From positions 1 to 33,131 of the forward strand of contig JNDT01001456.1 of assembly GCA_000697055.1 (NCBI GenBank): a stretch of DNA of 33,131 bases, given 5' to 3'. Shown piece by piece: positions 14,469 to 26,467 of this stretch (position 1 is its first letter; each line of letters opens with the position of its first letter). Under the pieces are notes generated by a model that worked only from the letters and a program-made list of their open reading frames with translations, searched no databases and was not told where the DNA came from. A program made the position numbers and the translations under genes. This stretch comes from Saksenaea vasiformis B4078 (lineage: Eukaryota > Mucoromycota > Mucoromycetes > Mucorales > Saksenaeaceae).

Positions 14469-15655
14469 GCTTATTAATTGACGGTGATTGAGGACAGGCA
14501 GCGCAGTCGAACATTTTTCGCCTGTTTGTCTCCCAATTTTTGTTCCCCGCTCCCCCGCTTGCCCATTGTCTGCGCCGCTCATATCCGACGGTTGAGCGCT
14601 TGTTAAGGAACCGAAGCATTACTGAGTTCAATTTTTAAGCTGCAGCCACAGCATCGCTATTTCACTACATGAAATTTCATGAATATATACTTTTTATGGA
14701 ACTGCATTCTAAAAAGCCAGTTTATCACTTGCATACTGTTTATTCTTTTTTTTAATCTCGTAAGTAGTTATCTTTTCCTTCAGATCATGTAGAACCGGCC
14801 GATTTTGTGGCTTCTGTAGAGCGCGACAGCTGAAACACCATCGTTTCTCTGGAACATGTCTTGCGGCACGTATTATCTGGCAGACGTAGCGTAACTTTTT
14901 CACTCTTGACTAGCGAAAACCGTATGTCGGTGCACAGCGTTATTCTAGGTTTTCAATTCCAAGAGTTCCAGACGTTTCACAACCATAAGCGGCAAGAACC
15001 GTCTGATCCTCGAAGACGCTCAAGGACTGCATGCATGTCGGAAGTCTGTGTGTATATCGGTGAGATCTACATTCTTATACCCACTCTTTACAAAGCGCTT
15101 TTTTTTCCGAATACATTCCCTTGAAAAGACACGTACAAGCAGGTGTAATGGTTTCCATTAATGATAAATATCAGAACGTTGTATAATGCATTAGCTTGGT
15201 TGATGGTACGTCATTTTACGATAGAGAAATTGACCCTGCATTCTCGGCATCTTGCATGCCCATTAACACCGTATTCCAAATGCTTCTGGTGAGATGTATG
15301 ATGACTACACTGCGATAGATGTATGCCGATGTGCTATGGGAAGAAACACGCGCTTTCTCGAGGGTTTACACAAATACACTCGATTGCATCTTATGTGTTC
15401 TGAAAATGAAGCATTTAATTCACATAAATGTACATATAAGAGTGCGAAATAGTATACGGCTTTTGTAATTACGCTTTTTAGTTACGAGAAGCACCACTAA
15501 ATTCATTCGAACTTCTATAGTGAGCATCGCTCATATCCCGACTTTAAGGTTCTTTTCGGAACCCGCTTAAATGATAGCTTCGAGCCCCTTATTAACGGTA
15601 ACCTTTCCTTTTACCTTGACACATCTGTAAATCGGCAGGGCTGGTACTTACAGCC
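14469..15655. other. intergenic, no supported gene
   Basis: About 1.2 kb lies between the divergent MGMT and glycosyltransferase-like genes. Short frames (minus 14709-14903, plus 14861-15124) have no recognisable domain. No repeats or RNA genes are evident and no convincing TATA box precedes 15656. Confidence 0.4.
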
Positions 15656-17560
15656 ATGGCAACTAAACTTCCTCTGCATCGTCGTGAAGCAAAGCAACCA
15701 TCGCCCATGCTTTTTGCTCGACTTGTGCAAACTCGACGACAAAGATTGGTGGTCTATATTGTAGCATTCTTTCTCCTCATTTTGCTGCTCAGTCCATTTA
15801 CTTCCACCCCTCACGTAGCATTTGAAACAGAGAATTCATTTGGACATGATTATCCCATTAATGCAGCATCGTGGTCGACACGTTTGATGGATGGCTCTGA
15901 CGATGTACAGAAAAGCGCGTATACGACTGACATGTTCATTCCTGATGCATTGCGTCTAAATCAACTCAAGCCAGTTACAGCCGTACTCCTACGTACTTCT
16001 GAGAACAAGCAGAATATACTGTCAATTATACAGCACCTTCTGAAGTATCCTTTCATTAAGGAGATCTTAATCAATGATGTTGTGAAAACACAGCCTCTCA
16101 AACTAGAGGTAAGTTGATGTGGCCGTTAGACTGTGTTAATCATTTATATACCTCCTTGCCAGCAATTGAAATTGGACGCCACAACGGTTAGTGGCGTCAA
16201 TGTGGATATATCCCATCCTGATGAGGATTTAGGGGAGTTTGCTCGATTTACGACCTGCGCGATTGCCAGCTATGACTATTGTTACTTCCAAACCGATACT
16301 TTACCTAATCCATACCTGGACACCATGTTCACAAATTTCCTACGCAACCCTAACCTTATTCATGCAATCACAGACGCTTCGCATTACTCGAAATACTGGA
16401 AATGGCAATTTAACAACGAAGGTTTGTCTCCGATCCTCGTTATCCACAGGTGCTGACAGTACTTGCAGATATAAAGCTGCACACGGGGTATTCCAGTTTT
16501 CAATATGGCGCTCTTGCGCCCCGATGGAAAGCACAGAACTTTTTGACACAACTCGCAAAATCGGGCATCTCGAAAGAGAGACAACGCCAAGCTGATACAT
16601 ACTTCACTCTCTGGACAAATCAGTATCCATGGACTCTCAACAATCCTCTGCTACCTTCACGGAAATACTCAGTCGAGAAAGCTGACTCGGGTGATTTGGA
16701 ACCCATTTTGGTCCGTTTTCATTGTTAAGACCCTAGAAAAAAGAAAAGAATACTAATACATACATGTAGAATGACGCTATTAAGCGGCTTCAAGCCAAGC
16801 TACAGGCAGATACGTCGGATACACCAAAGGACTATTATGACCGTGTTGAGGATACACCAATCATTGCAGATCGTGACGTTCGGTATGTGCCAGAACGGTA
16901 AGCTGAAAATGAAACTAATTGGCTTGCGAAACGGTTAGGTCCTCTTGCTCGAATGACAAATGTCTCTTTATCACAAACATTAATCCATTTCCTGATCCTG
17001 CATTATTTCGCTTCGACAAGAACGAAACTTCTACGATTCGACAATATGAAGGATTGTACAATGCGGTCCATATGCCCACGGATTCTACTTGGGAAAGTAG
17101 TGGTTATCATAATGCGGTGGACCAAAACATGCAGACCTGCTGGAACACATTTAACAGTAAGTGCATGAAGAAAGACCATCGCATATCTTAATGAGAACAG
17201 GTCCAAAAATGCATGACTATTTTGGTTTGATTTTTGTGGGAGGAATTAATTCCGAACATTTGGTTATCCATGGAAGTAAGGAAATCAGACATCCGGAGCG
17301 TATGTTTGAGGTCTCTGTAAAGGAACATGGAACTACATGGGTTAGTACAACTCGAAACTTGTTATGACAGTATCCTAATATATATTTAGGTTCCATGCGA
17401 TGTTTCGGCTACGCCTGAGCAGAAGAAATCGAGTAAAACGTCGTTGAGACTCGACTGTGTCGGTGTTGACATGATTAGAGCTATCCGTATATCCTTCCGA
17501 GAAGATCAGAATGAGCCATTCGAGCTTTGTGGTTTAACATTCGACAAATTTTCTACCTAA
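15656..17560 (+). CDS. type II membrane protein, glycosyltransferase-like with discoidin-like C-terminus
   Basis: Seven exons: 15656-16108, 16163-16421, 16469-16710, 16770-16897, 16939-17156, 17201-17340 and 17390-17560. They give 536 residues. A basic N-terminus and one hydrophobic span (about 31-48) predict a Golgi/ER type II anchor. Residues about 100-300 resemble a fungal glycosyltransferase-like family: a Rossmann-like start (VTAVLLRTSENKQNI), DYCYFQTDTLPNPYLDTM near 190-206, and YGALAPRWKAQNFL. Where I would expect an acidic QDDD-like metal site, it reads QTDT (194-197), so catalysis is uncertain. The last 140 or so residues, with DQNMQTCWNT and a closing beta-rich segment with two Cys, look like an F5/8-type (discoidin) sugar-binding fold. 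Exon 4 has a second in-frame donor at 16883 that would remove five residues (YVPER). Function is an inference from fold and topology. Confidence 0.72.
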
Positions 17561-17740
17561 GAAAAATATACTTTTTGTCTTTTATTTTCATCGATTTATT
17601 CGATATAATATGGAAGAAAAAAATGTCAAACGCGCACGGAGGAATTTGGGGCGAGAGCGCAAGTCCATTCGGAATTTAAAATTACTTGGAAATGGACCAC
17701 TGAGTGCGCTACTGGTGTATTGTCCTTCTCTTCATCGATT

Positions 17741-20700
17741 ATGCGATCCGCTCCGCAACGATCCATCTCCAGCAATGGAGAAATGTCAGCTTCAACGACA
17801 CAAACCTTATGTTTCATTACCGGAATGGCAGTTGCATTCATGGGTTACTCGGTATATTCTCATTTAAGGACTCTGCAAGAGCGAAATGCCAATCCCGGCC
17901 ACAGAAAACGAGATATAGCGGGAAACAAGCCAAATAGACGACTAGAAGACTGTAGGGAGTTGTTCTTTATGATGTTACTTTGGAACTTATATTATTTTTA
18001 TACGAATTCAAGCTATCCAGTTGAAATCACTGGCTTACCTGACACAATCCACAAATATCAACATACAAAGCAGGTGACATTAGGGTTTATAACAGACGGA
18101 ATATACTTAATAATAAGGGTAGTGCGGTGAAGATCATTATTGATAGAGCAATGTCAGGTAGCGGTAGCATACCGACGGTCACTTAAATGGTATCAATAAT
18201 TACTTTCTATAGATAAATATCTGCTTACTATTATCCGTGCTTGTCAGAGTAAGCAGCCAATAAAGGCGCGCTCAAAAGCTCTTATCGCGTTGCAACTGTT
18301 GACCCGACGAGGTAATCATCCAACGCCAGTTTTACAGCTCATTAAGCCTCTTCCGTAGAGAGCAACAAAACGACTTTATTGGCTGTGGGGGCTCTTGGCG
18401 TGCTGGTGGATGCTTTAAAATGCACAGATCCAGGAATGGACGAAGTTACAAAACGATTCGTTGCAGTCGCAATATGCGATCTAATTCAAGGAAGTGGTAT
18501 GGATGACAATGTTCGGACAATAGCTAACTCTGCAAAAAAAAAAAAAAAAAATTCACAAGATATCAACAAGTATTGCATTATCGAACTAGGTGTTCTTGAT
18601 CCGATAAAACGTATACTAACGTCAACGACAATTCGCAATAACGAATTGAAATATTGGACACTCATGATCCTCTACCAAATATCATTAAGTGGTTCGTCTT
18701 TGCAAATTTGGCGCGGCATTAAATAGTTTCTGCGATAGATCCAATGCCCAAGGTTTTGATCGTTAATGGATTTGTCAGTTTGCTTGCAAAAATGGCGCGG
18801 ATGACATACGGAAATACGAATATGCCAAAATTTTGCATGCAAAGCCTTGTACGCATTGTAGCAAGTGTAGATGTTATAGGTAAGGAAGATGCTTTAAGTT
18901 CACTTTACCTAATGAAATGGCGGATGCAGAGGCAAAAAGGATTTTAACAGAATTGCTGGATTATCAAATCGTTGAATTAATTTCCATTTGTCTTCGTGGA
19001 GGTACAGGAGAAAGAAAAGATCATTTGACACATTATCAACATTCTGTCCTCTTTTATCTCGTCGACAGATGATGTCGAACTGATCTACTGGGCCGCTGGT
19101 TTGATGCATGAGTTTGTATTAAAAGGTAGATCGGTTTGGCTCGAAAAACAGTGCTAAAGTCCCATTAGACGTAGCTGCCCATCGATTCCGAGAAATTAAA
19201 GGAGTCCACTCTATACTGGCGAGCCTTTTGTCTGCCGATGAGATGTACATTGCTCGTGTCGTTTTGAGAACTGTCAAATTTATGGCTTATGGACAAGGTA
19301 CTACTCACAGTAGCACAACGTAAACTAACTCCACGTTAGAAACCTTCCGGCAAGAGATGGTTCACACAGGGATGGTTAAGAAGATCATGCATTGTCTTAC
19401 TTTGGATGATGATGATGTACGTTATTGGGCTACCTTGTGTATACACGCCGTCGCCGGACAAGGTAATGGATAGAAAAGTAGTGCCAATATTAATACCCTT
19501 TTTAGTTGAGTCGCACGAAAACATATTGAACTCGAATGAGTTTGAGTTGCTGTTATCGTTGGCAGTATCTGTTAAGATCCATGTCTCGATTTTCATTTCA
19601 GATATCCTGTCCTTAATCTGTTGCATTCGTAAGTTTCACTGCTACTGTTTGTGGCTGTATTAACTTTGGATTTAGCAAGCAATAATGCTTCCATGGAACA
19701 GCATATCGACTCCGTTGTATATACTTTGAACAGTTTACTTACAATGGATGAAGTAGAAGTTCAGTACAATGCTGCTGGTGCGCTGTTCAATTTGATGGCT
19801 ATGCGCGGTATGCACATTCAAGTTGAAACAACTGCTAATGACGTGGTAGATGATTTTACTGCTAAAGTGCGAGAAAATTGTCTGGATACAATTATATCTA
19901 CGTGCATTAATTCTTCGCATGAACGTGTTCAGTTAACGTGTGCGAAGACTTCTTTAATGATGGCGATCAAATGTAAGAATCAAAAAGAGTACGTGGAAGT
20001 CATACTCAAACAGCTTCATAGATCCATCTATTGCTACACGGATCACTCTTCAAGTAATTGATCCTCTCATCAACAGCTGCGTTGAAATCTCGCACCATAT
20101 CCTTCCTATTATCATGATGCAGTCATTGATCACGGCTAGAAAAGGATCATTTCCCATGGCAACAGACGCTAACCGCGACACTAGCTATAACGCAACTCTG
20201 GAATCGAATGGTGTGTTCGAGCCCGATTATATAAACGTTAATACGGCTGGTACCATATCCAACGCAGCGCGACTGGAAGAAATACTTCATAATTCGGCGC
20301 GTTTTAATCGAGGTCTCATCGAACCAGAATACAACGCCAATGGTTCACATCACACTACTGAAGACACAAACAATGTTCCTGCTAGCAACGATGATGGAAA
20401 TTTTTCAGAGTGGCCAGCCAACGAGGAAGAGGCAGCATTGTGTGATCCAGTATTTCCAAAGACGGACCGTACCTCGCTGTTTATGAAATTCGAACTTCCG
20501 CTTTCATCTCGAGTTCGATTTGTGGGAGCCCTGAGTGCTTTACGTATCTTACTGGAGAACGGCGACATTGCAGGCAACGTCATAACCGGTACAGTCTTTG
20601 AAAGCCTGATGGAGAACATGGCAAAAATGGAACATTTGATCGAAAGCAGAGGAGATAATACATTTGACGCTGACGCACGAAGATCCTACAAGCTTAACGA

Positions 20701-23177
20701 TATGAAGGCACATTCAGTGCGTAACAAACCTAAGAAATCCAAGCCCACACCTCCTTTATCTGACTCAATCCGACAGTTTTCTGAGTCATTACTTTTCCTT
20801 GCACTCTATCCTGTACTGGATACATGGTCTGCACTATTTTGCAATGATGTAGATTTCGACCAGATGCATCCTGGTGCCATAAAGGTTGTGTACTACGACT
20901 TCCTTCAATGGATTCGTTCTTCGACGACCATCGATCCACAAAAAGTGGAAAGGACATCTGTACGTTCTCGCTCAGCAATTCATACACATGACCGTTTTAC
21001 ATACAATCAGGGACCTTCCGAACAGCGAGAGCGTTATCGGATACTACGGAAGGTAGAGTCAGCAGCAGAGCGTTTGGGTGAGACTCGCCGAAGAGGTGAA
21101 GATTCTCCCGTGGATGATGCGGCGTCTGAAGCACAATCATCCCATCTGTCTAAGATGTATTCAGGATTTGCTACCCGAGCATTGATGATCTTACGGTCTC
21201 TGGTGCAGTATGGTAAGTTTGTTTGACACGTGGTGTTGCACCCTGACTATGTCCATAATAGAGCCTGTGCGTCGGTTCCTTGTTAGCGAGATGAACTTTG
21301 TAGAAGTGATGGTTTACATTTTTCAAACCAATCGATCTCTATCCGACTACGTAATGGCCTGTTTAGGGGCATTAGTTAATGCAGGTAAGAGAGGAATAAT
21401 TCGTAAGTCGAACTAACTAACACCCCATCAGATCCAACCTATATTCTTCCAAAAGAATCATTACAGGCGTTGGTGGTCGCTATTTGGCACGAGATGCAGT
21501 TTCCGATGCTGCAAAAGCAATCCTTTCACTTTTATTCACGAATGATTATGACTCATGCCAGTCGCACCTGTGTCGAAAGACAGTATGATGAATGTACGAA
21601 TTCGGCAGCATTTGTTGAGATTGATCTCTGCAAAAGATCAAAGTTTTGCCTTGTAAACTATGAAAACCGTCGCGAATTCCGTAATGATTCATGGACGTTT
21701 GAAACGGTTAAAAGTACACATGGAACGCCGTCGTCTAGCGAATGGAGCGAAGACGATAGCCATAAATATGCATTTGAAGTAGTGCTTGGTAGCGACGGTT
21801 TGATGCAAGTTGGATGGGCAAACGATAATTTCGAGATCGATCCAGAAGGTGGTACAGGCGTAGGAGACGATAGCGAATCGTATGGATACGATGGTTATCG
21901 AGCAAAGAAATGGCATGGACGGCACTCGATTGCGGTAGGATGCACTTTTACCGCAACTTTCCTACCTTAACTACTTCTTATGTACAGAGAGCGTCTTATG
22001 GATGTGAATGGACGCTGAATGATGTCATTACCTGCTGCTTGGACCTAGACCAAGGGCAGATCAGCTACTACAAAAATGGCGAAAATATGGGGGTAGCCTT
22101 TACTGACATCCCTGCAGACCGTTCATGGTACCCAGTAAGTACTGCTGTACAGCACATGTTCATGTTCTGTTTCTCATGTAACAACAACAAGGCAATGTCT
22201 ATTTCTACTGGTCAAGGCTGTGAATTTCGATTTGGTGGGCCATTGGACAAATTACGGTACATATTCAAGTAGTGGAAGGGATTTAGTGCTAAGCATATTA
22301 CCAGATATTTGCCTGATGGATATATGCCGATGTCGTCCCTTGTGCAGTCTCCGGCGGTGGATATACAGCTTCCTCCACCACAACTCTTACCCAGGGATGG
22401 TCAAAGTCAATTTTCCACAGACTATTTGGGTGACGATCCCGATATTGACACGTTGATCGATGCATTGGGGCGCATGAAGATGACATCTCCACATATAGAA
22501 GATCAATTTCACGATGGTAATGTGGAACCAAACTTGAAACCCATCGACGTTCATGATTTGAAAGAAACCGCTCCGAAGCCCGAAAATATGCTAACTGTCC
22601 GAGATGCTTCGGAAGAGGATGAGCTTACCTTGCCGTCGTTATACTTTGAAACAATCATTGTGTACCAACAGAAAGATATAGATTCAAGGCAAGTAGCACA
22701 CTGTTATCTGATGATAGTTTAAACGTTCCTTTCTTTTCGTGTAGTTTGATCACGATAGGTTTACGAGGACTAACTTCGACGGACGTTCGATTGGAGTACG
22801 ATTATTTTAACAGAAGTGCCGTGTTATATTTTGCTCATGCAAGGAGCCCTTCTATTCCGATGGATATAAGGAACGGAGGTGTATTTGGCATGATGTATAC
22901 CCAAGACAACAATATGATAGGCATATCCTTGGATGGGCAGCTATCAGGTATTTCTACGTAATAAGCGGAAGATCTGAAGAGCCTCACAAATGCTTCTTTT
23001 TTAGTTATGATAGAGCTCACATATAGCTTTTTACCCTTCCTGCCCTATACAACGGGCACCAAAAAAATATGCATCAATTATGGTGAAGAGATATTTGCAT
23101 GGCAACATGCAAACACGATATTTTGCAAAGAGCACATGTCGAAATACCTCAGCCAATTTTTGCAGCATGCAGACTAG
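17741..23177 (+). CDS. membrane-anchored armadillo-repeat protein with two SPRY domains
   Basis: Nineteen exons: 17741-17951, 18074-18157, 18213-18311, 18359-18691, 18739-18879, 18930-19001, 19069-19125, 19169-19297, 19340-19462, 19506-19628, 19676-19972, 20022-21212, 21262-21384, 21432-21934, 21988-22134, 22192-22256, 22305-22688, 22745-22947 and 23005-23177. They give about 1485 residues. A hydrophobic anchor (about 22-42) precedes armadillo/HEAT-like helical repeats (about 75-550). A low-complexity acidic linker follows, then more helices. A SPRY domain lies at about 1105-1235 (YAFEVVLGSDGLMQVGWA, then ASYGCEWTLNDVI and CLDLDQGQISYYKNG). A second, weaker SPRY lies at about 1340-1475 (SLYFETIIV, then SLITIGLRG). 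Both domain types bind proteins, so it is probably a membrane-tethered scaffold. An 18-A run makes five lysines in exon 4. The exon 17 donor is GC. The start is uncertain: ATG 17783 is in frame with a better context, and short upstream frames exist. Confidence 0.78.
18533..18551 (+). repeat. 18-base A homopolymer inside coding sequence
   Basis: An uninterrupted A run after GC encodes Ala plus five Lys and the start of Asn in exon 4 of the armadillo/SPRY gene. Its length is a multiple that keeps frame here. Polymerase slippage or an assembly error by one base would break the gene. Confidence 0.8.
22689..22744 (+). other. GC-AG intron
   Basis: Intron 17 of the armadillo/SPRY gene begins GCAAGT after AG and ends GTGTAG. 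The strong AG|GCAAGT context is the known consensus for the rare GC donor class. The only nearby GT (22693) leaves the downstream LITIGLRG frame out of phase. Confidence 0.75.
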
Positions 23178-23589
23178 GGTGTTTTAACAGAAACAGCTCA
23201 CAATGCCTATAATCATCACAACCAACCTCATTTTTTAACGTAATCCAACGAATAAATCTAATTTTCTACTTGAGCTTTCTAATTGCAAGCCATAGCTTTG
23301 TGGAGGTCATGGAAAGTTCTTTTCGTTATTGTATCGGACACAGCTGCACTATTTTTGAAATAACGTCAGTACGTAGCATTGAATTAATCAAGATAAGTAT
23401 GAGAATCCGCCGAACGAAGATTTGTCTGAAGGTACCGACATACTCCTCTATTCCACTACCACCCGTTGTAGGGTAGCATTTGCACTCAAAAGACAATCTT
23501 GCCTGTTACATTTTTTTCTTTTCTCAACAATATTGATTACATTTTACCTTTCTTCTCCTTTTTTTTTTTAGTGAATCATTAAAGATGTC
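23178..23589. other. AT-rich intergenic spacer
   Basis: It holds the 3' end of the armadillo/SPRY gene and T-rich low-complexity sequence near 23510-23570. No gene or RNA is recognised; the frame at 23270-23476 has no domain. Confidence 0.45.
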
Positions 23590-25520
23590 GCATTGGTACA
23601 ATATCAAGCTTGTCGCTCCAATTTCGGAGTTCTCTGGATGCTATCATTGGGCTCACGGTGTCATAGCCAGCTGGGACATTGATGGCGCCGAAGTCAAACC
23701 AAAGGGCGTCACCTTGAACTCATACTTGCCATACTCCGTAACAAATCCAGTTTTCTCGATAGAGGCTTCATCCATCGGAACTTACCAATATCCATTGGCG
23801 GTATCCAAGATGGAAAACCACTTGGCCTCACCCCGAGAATCCAAGAACTCTTCGATGCGCTGCAGCGGAAAGGCATCCTTGATCCTTTTTTTTTTTTTTT
23901 TTACCTCTGATGATTCCCCACCAAGCGCAGCATTCCTTCTTTTTCTTTATAAAAAAAATTCGGCGAGATCCAGATTCAGCAGTTCGTCCAATTCGCGGCG
24001 GAGATGTTCGTCCTCTTCCCACGTGAGGCGATATGGGCGGATCGAATTTGCGCTTCCTAGGTGGTGGGTATCTCATGCTTCTCACCTTGGATTCGTCCCA
24101 AGCCACTTACTTCCCACAAAACTTTTCTGATATTATTGGACAGCTTTGTTGATTTCCAGCAGCACTCTCTTTCGTTTTCTCCTTCCCAGCCTTCACACAG
24201 CACTTCCTTCAAGTAACCCAGCAACCGTTCATTAGCCTCATCTTTATTTTTAAATAAAGATTCTTCGTCTTGCACCTCGGGTGCCTCAACTGCATATACG
24301 CCTGCAGCCTCTTCGTCAGTTCCGTACTTGGCTACCTCGGGGTGGCCATCGTCATAACCCTTACCTTCGTCATCTGTGTCCCAGCTTCGATTGGGGACCG
24401 ATCGTCCAATACCGCTAGTGCGTTCACGTCCTTAGAACTTTCGTTTGGGCATCACGGTGCTCGCCTATGCAGGAACCTGAGACCGTCGCGGACATCTTTG
24501 TACACTCTTGTAACCATGACGAGCCAGTCGGGCATGCTCAGACAAGCGTCCACCTGTCCCAGTTTCGACCAGACGTCTCGCTTTTTCGTATGCACCGGTA
24601 GATGTCGTGGCTGTGCCCTTTTCTTTTGCGTTTGCGCTGGAGGAGAGCTAGCAGCAGACACCACGGGTACCTCTGGGACCTGTTGAGCACCCCTTCCCGG
24701 TTCGGTAACGCGCTGGCATTCCTTGCTTGGGCTACCGGACGCTAGAGACGCTGCCGCTGCCTTCCGTTTCTGCGTGTTGTACACCTTCGCCGTCTGCACC
24801 AAGTTCACCGCTCGTTTTTGCTGAGTCTTTTTATCCGTCGGAAGGGACTTCGGGGACTCGTGGACGGCAGCTTCCCCGCTTACTGTCGCCCTTCCCCTTT
24901 TCCCGACTCCTTCTGCTGTGCTCGTTCTCGCTAGAGTGCTGGGCACTTGTTGCGGCGATGACCTGTCTCGCCGCGGTGCCAACAACCACCGGTCGGTTGC
25001 TTCGACTGTTCACCATTCGCGTGTCCGACCATATGAATCTTCAACGCCTTCATTTCTCGCAACACTTCGGTCAGCGTGCTACCAATCGAGTCTGTAGTGG
25101 AAGCAGCTGTGGCGACTTTTGGTCGTTGCCTCCTAAGTTCCTTGCTGGCAGTTCTGCCTTTGTATTTGTTGCGTACGTGTTCTACGCTTTGGGCTTGAGT
25201 GGCCATCGCGCTCCACTTGGTTGGCAGCTGGCGTTGTTCCAGCTCGTACGCCATGTCGCGATCTAAGGCATTGACAAAGTACCAAATCTTCAGACGTTCG
25301 TCCGTGAGAGACACCAATTCGTACATTTCTTGGAGCATGCTGGCCACGTCTGTAACCGTTTGGTTACTTGTCTGCTTCAGACCTTGTCTCTGATCCCAGT
25401 ACTGAAAACTTCGGAGAGTAGTAGTGATGAACTTGGCCTTAAATGCTGTTTCAAACTTCACCCCACATATCCAGACCTTCTTCGATTGAGTTTCTCCAAG
25501 GACCCACTCTTCTAGTTAAG
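23590..25520 (-). pseudogene. decayed Ty3/gypsy gag-pol fragment
   Basis: Read on the minus strand, a gag-like helical protein (25461-24931) ends in a zinc-knuckle (GCWHRGETGHRRNKC). The second Cys of the CCHC set is replaced by Arg, and a stop follows shortly after. A low-complexity linker in another frame (24985-24452) comes next. Near 24030-23950 the frame resembles the acidic segment that precedes reverse transcriptase (RRELDELLNLDLAEFF). The core of RT follows at about 23885-23680 (KDAFPLQRIEEFLD, KWFSILDTANGYW, YGKYEFKVTPFGLTSAP). Part of RT before this core is missing and replaced by a 17-base A run. A TAA stop interrupts GYW at 23784, frames shift repeatedly, and the YxDD active-site segment is absent. 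No protease, RNase H or integrase and no LTR can be seen, so it is a dead internal fragment. Confidence 0.82.
24931..25461 (-). pseudogene. gag-like ORF with defective zinc knuckle
   Basis: A 176-codon frame carries the helical Gag segment (FETAFKAKF, SMLQEMYELVSL, VNALDRDMAYELEQ), then a Ser/Thr-rich linker and one zinc knuckle. It has no ATG: upstream sequence matches the family only in a different frame, which indicates a frameshift near 25458. Knuckle spacing is intact, but one of the four zinc ligands is lost (Cys to Arg). Confidence 0.75.
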
Positions 25521-25555
25521 TGCATGCTTGCCACGATAAGAGGGGTGCCGATACT

Positions 25556-25579
25556 TTGGAGGTACCCCCATAAAAGGAA
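25556..25579 (+). repeat. left terminal inverted repeat
   Basis: This is the left end of the 1.49 kb element. It pairs with 27023-27046 with a single mismatch (an A in place of the base pairing with G, 16 bases in). Confidence 0.75.
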
Positions 25580-26467
25580 GGTCGTGATGAGAGCTTATTG
25601 TCACTATTTTCCACATAAGTAAAAATTACTTCCTTGAAATTGTGAGTTTTCATATAGGAAGAAACTATGGTAGTCTGATAGTACTCTTATCACTGACACC
25701 TTAAAAGTGCTAGAGGTACCTGCTGAGGGCAGTCAAGGAACAAGTATTTGCAATAACCTTCCTTCCAGTACATTTTAATGTACAGCTTTATCTGATAATT
25801 ATAAGTATATTTAACCAGCATCTGATTAGTTGGTTTATATAGCATTATGTATCAAGCGTTTAGCAGCACGTATAATTCGCTATTTTGTCCTCACTCCAAT
25901 TCTTGTTTGACTCTCTCTACGTATAAATTATAAGAACACCATGTCCCAAGCCTTCTTTTCAGTTTAAAGATGAGATATCATCAGTTATAATTCAACAAAC
26001 TGGCATAGTGACATCTATGTACCAGAAGAATCGTACCATCACTATACTTTGCTCTATTTAGTGGAATTAAGTATTTGTGCAGATATTTAATGAATGGTTC
26101 GAATTCTGGTTACAAATGAGCATGAAAATGAAAGCTTGCAAAAAGGTTTTCATCTTCAATAGAGAATATCCTTGAAGCAGTGTCATTGCCGATCTTTTTT
26201 CTACAATTACAAAGCTCCTTCGAAAATTCCAGCGATGTATACACTACATCATCTTACTCGTTACATTTTGACAAGGACGCATTGAACTGAAAATGCTTTT
26301 AGTGATTCAGCAGTTGTCCCTTTCAATGCAGCTATGCCTTATCCCCTTTATGTTGTTATCCAAGTTAAAAGATACGCATATTGATGTAGCATCTAACAAA
26401 ATAAAATATCTTTCTGTCACATCTTTTATTGCTTTTACCTTCGTCTATGGCGAGTTGGAAGAAAAAT

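Noticed and set aside
15295..15402. ATGATGA and CTGA boxes spaced like a C/D snoRNA
   Set aside because: No terminal stem pairs the box flanks and the boxes are too common to support a call.
23585..24130. 181-codon plus-strand frame after the armadillo/SPRY gene
   Set aside because: It is antisense to reverse transcriptase motifs read on the minus strand.
26096..26106. GGTTCGAATTC, like a tRNA B box
   Set aside because: No A box or cloverleaf can be formed around it.
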